Shown here piece by piece: positions 61,940-64,000 of a DNA stretch of 64,000 bases. The stretch lies in assembly GCF_003012775.1 (NCBI RefSeq), contig NZ_PXYG01000001.1:992001-1056000 (forward strand), written 5' to 3'. Within the stretch, counting starts at the first letter, position 1; each line of letters starts with the position of its first letter. Position numbers and translations under genes: made by a program. Origin of the DNA: Zobellella endophytica. Its GTDB lineage: Bacteria > Pseudomonadota > Gammaproteobacteria > Enterobacterales > Aeromonadaceae. The notes beneath the pieces were generated by a model. That model worked only from the letters and a program-made list of their open reading frames with translations, had not been told where the DNA came from and did not search any database.

Positions 61940-62788
61940 ATGAGCGATTCGCTCGGCGCCGTGCTGGCCCGCCTGTCCGACCCCGTGGTACGGGATCTGG
62001 CCTGGGCACTGGGCAGCCCCAACCTGCTGCACCAGATTCCCCTCGCGCCCGCCAACCCCTGGTACCTGAGTCTGCTGAGCGACTATCAGGACCGCCTTTT
62101 TCAACTCGATGCGGCCCCCGGCATACTGCATCGACATTGTCGTCCCTATCGCCGGCTGGGCCAGTATTTCGAGGCGCTGTGGCATTTCTACCTGCTGGAT
62201 CATTCCCGCTTTCAGCTGCTGGCCTATGACTGGCAGCAAGTGGTGGCGGGCACCACCCTGGGCGCCTTCGATTTTATCGTACGGGACAACCTGTTACAGC
62301 GCACCGAACATTGGGAACTGGCGGTCAAATTCTACCTGATCACCGATTCGGATGCTGCTTATGGGGGCGCCGTCGGCATGAACACACGCGACAGACTGCG
62401 ACATAAACTCGATCATATGCTCAAACGCCAGCTCAGGCTGAGCCGGCACCCGGACGTGCACGAGCGGTTGCGGCGGCTGGGACTCGGGCCCCATGGCCGC
62501 CGGCTGATCCTGAAAGGACGCCTTTACTACCCGACCGGCTGCGCGCGCCTGCTGTGCTCCCAGGGGGAGCTCGGTCGCTGGGGAACCACGATGCCGGATA
62601 CTTCTTTTGTCGCGCAACAAAAACTGGGCTGGTTTACCGGCGGACGGCAATGCGAACGCCTCGGGGCGCAACAGGCCTACCATGATGGTCGGGACAACTG
62701 GTATGTGAGGGTTAGCCGGGAATGGTTGGAAAAAACAAGGGACGAAAAACAGATGATGGAGGCGCGTTCCGGAGTCGAACCGGACTAA
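61940..62788 (+). CDS. DUF1853 family protein
   Basis: A 282-residue protein starting M-S-D-S-L-G-A-V-L-A-R-L-S-D-P-V-V-R-D-L-A-type, matching DUF1853, of unknown function. It has W-x-L-G-S-P-N-L-L near residue 24 and W-F-T-G-G near the C-terminal third. ATG at 61940 follows AAAGG. The last ten codons lie antisense over the tRNA-Cys gene, so the true C-terminus probably ends with tRNA-derived residues. Confidence 0.8.
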   Translation: MSDSLGAVLARLSDPVVRDLAWALGSPNLLHQIPLAPANPWYLSLLSDYQDRLFQLDAAPGILHRHCRPYRRLGQYFEALWHFYLLDHSRFQLLAYDWQQVVAGTTLGAFDFIVRDNLLQRTEHWELAVKFYLITDSDAAYGGAVGMNTRDRLRHKLDHMLKRQLRLSRHPDVHERLRRLGLGPHGRRLILKGRLYYPTGCARLLCSQGELGRWGTTMPDTSFVAQQKLGWFTGGRQCERLGAQQAYHDGRDNWYVRVSREWLEKTRDEKQMMEARSGVEPD

Positions 62789-62830
62789 ACGGATTTGCAA
62801 TCCGCTGCATAACCGCTTTGCTAACGCGCC
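62757..62830 (-). tRNA. tRNA-Cys (GCA)
   Basis: A 74-nt tRNA with encoded CCA (62757-62759), discriminator U, acceptor GGCGCGT/ACGCGCC, anticodon GCA at 62796-62798 and T-loop TTCGACTC. It follows tRNA-Gly by 11 bp, the glyW-cysT order of E. coli, but no tRNA-Leu follows. Confidence 0.96.
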
Positions 62831-62841
62831 GTTGCAGAATG

Positions 62842-62917
<76 letters not shown>

Positions 62918-62973
62918 TTAAAACTTTTAAGTTGTGCATGGGGCCGCGCTGCGACGACCCTCAATCAACGTCA

Positions 62974-63008
62974 GCAAGGTTGTGCTCTACCAACTGAGCC
63001 ATTCCCGC
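62974..63008 (-). pseudogene. 5' half of a tRNA-Gly
   Basis: Thirty-five bases match the 5' half of the adjacent tRNA-Gly with one change (GGCTC for AGCTC in the D arm), breaking off in the anticodon stem. The 3' half is replaced by unrelated sequence. It lies 56 bp before the intact gene on the same strand. Confidence 0.85.
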
Positions 63009-63200
63009 CTAACTGGACCGCGTCGCGGCCGATGGGTGCGCATTATAGGCAGGCGGGCGGGCAATACAAGCCATTTTTCTCCCCTACGACTCATTTGCTT
63101 TAATTTTCAGCGAGTTGAACATTTTTTGGCAACCGCCCTGGCTAGCCGGAAGCGGTAATGCTGACTAAGCTTGCAGCCTGACCACGCTGGAGTCTGCCCC

Positions 63201-64000
63201 ATGCCCCTGTTGCTGTTACTGTTGCTGTTTACCCCGGCCATCCTGGCCGACGCTCCCGCCCCCGAGACCACCACCGGCTGGCGCGACAACCCGTTGGTCA
63301 CGGCGGAACGCGCCATAGTGGTGACCGCCAACCCCTATGCCAGCCGGGCGGGGCGCGATATATTGCGCCGTGGCGGCAGTGCCGTCGACGCCATGATCGC
63401 CGCCCAGGCGGTACTGACCCTGGTCGAACCCCAGTCATCGGGCATCGGCGGCGGTGGCTTCCTGGTCTACTGGCAACAGGCGGATACCACCCTGACTACC
63501 CTGGACGGGCGAGAAACTGCGCCGTTTGAAGCCCCCCCCGAGCTGTTCCTCGACGAGCAGGGCCAGCCGCTGGCGTTTTTCGATGCCGTAGTCGGCGGTC
63601 GCTCCGTCGGCACCCCGGGGACCGTGATGCTGATGTGGCAGGCCCATCAGCGCTTCGGCAAGCTGCCCTGGCGGGACCTGTTCCTGCCGGCCATCGAACT
63701 GTCCCTGAACGGCTTTACCGTCTCACCCCGCCTGGCACGGCTGGTGGCGGAAGACCGGGAATATCTGATGCGCGATGAACAGAGCCGGCACTACTTCTTC
63801 GATGTGGACGGGCGTCCCCTCCAGGCGGGAACGCGCAAAACCAACCCGGCCCTGGCGGCGGTACTGACCCGAGTCAGCATAGAGGGCCCCTCGGCCTTCT
63901 ATCAAGGGGATATCGCCGAGGCCATGGTCAACAAGGTACGCCAGGCCCGCCCCCCGGGATACCTCGGCCTGGCCGATCTGGCGGATTACCGCGTCAAGGA
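63201..64000 (+). CDS. ggt: Gamma-glutamyltransferase, N-terminal part
   Basis: The frame runs off the window after 266 codons. A leucine-rich signal peptide (about residues 1-16) precedes the large-subunit start: M-V-x-T-A-N-P-Y-A-type, G-G-S-A-V-D-A-M-I-A-A-Q-A, P-Q-S-S-G-I-G-G-G-G-F, and D-G-R-E-T-A-P. The enzyme transfers or hydrolyses glutathione gamma-glutamyl groups in the periplasm. GGAG lies eight bases before the ATG. The catalytic threonine and small subunit are beyond the window. Confidence 0.92.
   Translation, partial: MPLLLLLLLFTPAILADAPAPETTTGWRDNPLVTAERAIVVTANPYASRAGRDILRRGGSAVDAMIAAQAVLTLVEPQSSGIGGGGFLVYWQQADTTLTTLDGRETAPFEAPPELFLDEQGQPLAFFDAVVGGRSVGTPGTVMLMWQAHQRFGKLPWRDLFLPAIELSLNGFTVSPRLARLVAEDREYLMRDEQSRHYFFDVDGRPLQAGTRKTNPALAAVLTRVSIEGPSAFYQGDIAEAMVNKVRQARPPGYLGLADLADYRVK

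Overview
The window looks like chromosome of a GC-rich marine-type gammaproteobacterium, most likely an aeromonadalean related to Zobellella or Oceanimonas. This rests on prmB-aroC-epmC synteny, hexR beside pykA, LuxO/LuxU, HexR, DUF2982 and TIGR02647 proteins, and napFDABC; the taxon is inference. Genes are close-packed and none looks recently acquired. I see no insertion sequence, prophage, integrase or CRISPR array.

Layout. 1-4.8 kb: epmC, aroC, prmB, smrB, ytfK, sixA and small membrane genes. 5-9.1 kb: YeiH-type exporter, UspA-like protein, nfsA, DUF2982 protein, a LysR regulator. 9.2-14.1 kb: acyl-CoA ligase divergent from a coupled hydrolase/P450/small-membrane-protein operon. 14.2-15.6 kb: tRNA-Ser with tandem copies of its own 5' end, then rnt. 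15.7-24.3 kb: NIT-domain chemoreceptor, cupin, modF, small genes, peroxiredoxin, antiporter, focA. 24.2-29.1 kb: LysR regulator, aguB-aguA, a hairpin-rich noncoding island, a SolA-type oxidase. 29.1-36.4 kb: NarQ-type kinase, grxD, sodB, rimO, hexR, pykA. 36.5-43 kb: fadE, PsrA-like regulator, ybaM, AI-2E-family protein, speA. 43.4-47.8 kb: OlsF-like acyltransferase, SelW-like protein, YceI, a LysR regulator. 47.8-58 kb: folE, moeAB, moaBCDE, napFDABC, moaA. 58.2-63 kb: NarP-type regulator, luxO-luxU, nif3-like gene, DUF1853 gene, tRNA-Gly/tRNA-Cys. From 63.2 kb: the start of a gamma-glutamyltransferase.

A dominant theme is anaerobic nitrate metabolism. The window has the periplasmic nitrate reductase, eight molybdenum-cofactor genes plus a probable Moco riboswitch, a NarQ-like sensor, a NarP-like regulator, a nitrate/nitrite-sensing chemoreceptor and a formate channel. 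Perfect or near-perfect FNR palindromes lie before nap, focA and the chemoreceptor. Another sits in front of a terminator-ended noncoding stretch that resembles an FNR-activated small RNA. A second theme is arginine to putrescine (speA, aguA, aguB) and a third is fatty acid metabolism (acyl-CoA ligase, fadE, PsrA-like regulator, P450).

The most interesting noncoding signals are two possible small RNAs around luxO-luxU, one behind a sigma-54-like promoter with upstream TTTGCAAA repeats (Qrr-like logic without recognisable Qrr sequence); the candidate FNR-dependent RNA at about 4.24-4.35 kb; tandem 137-bp repeats carrying the first 21 nt of tRNA-Ser; and the hairpin island at 27.3-27.9 kb flanked by direct repeats 460 bp apart. 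All of these are read from sequence only and have not been tested.
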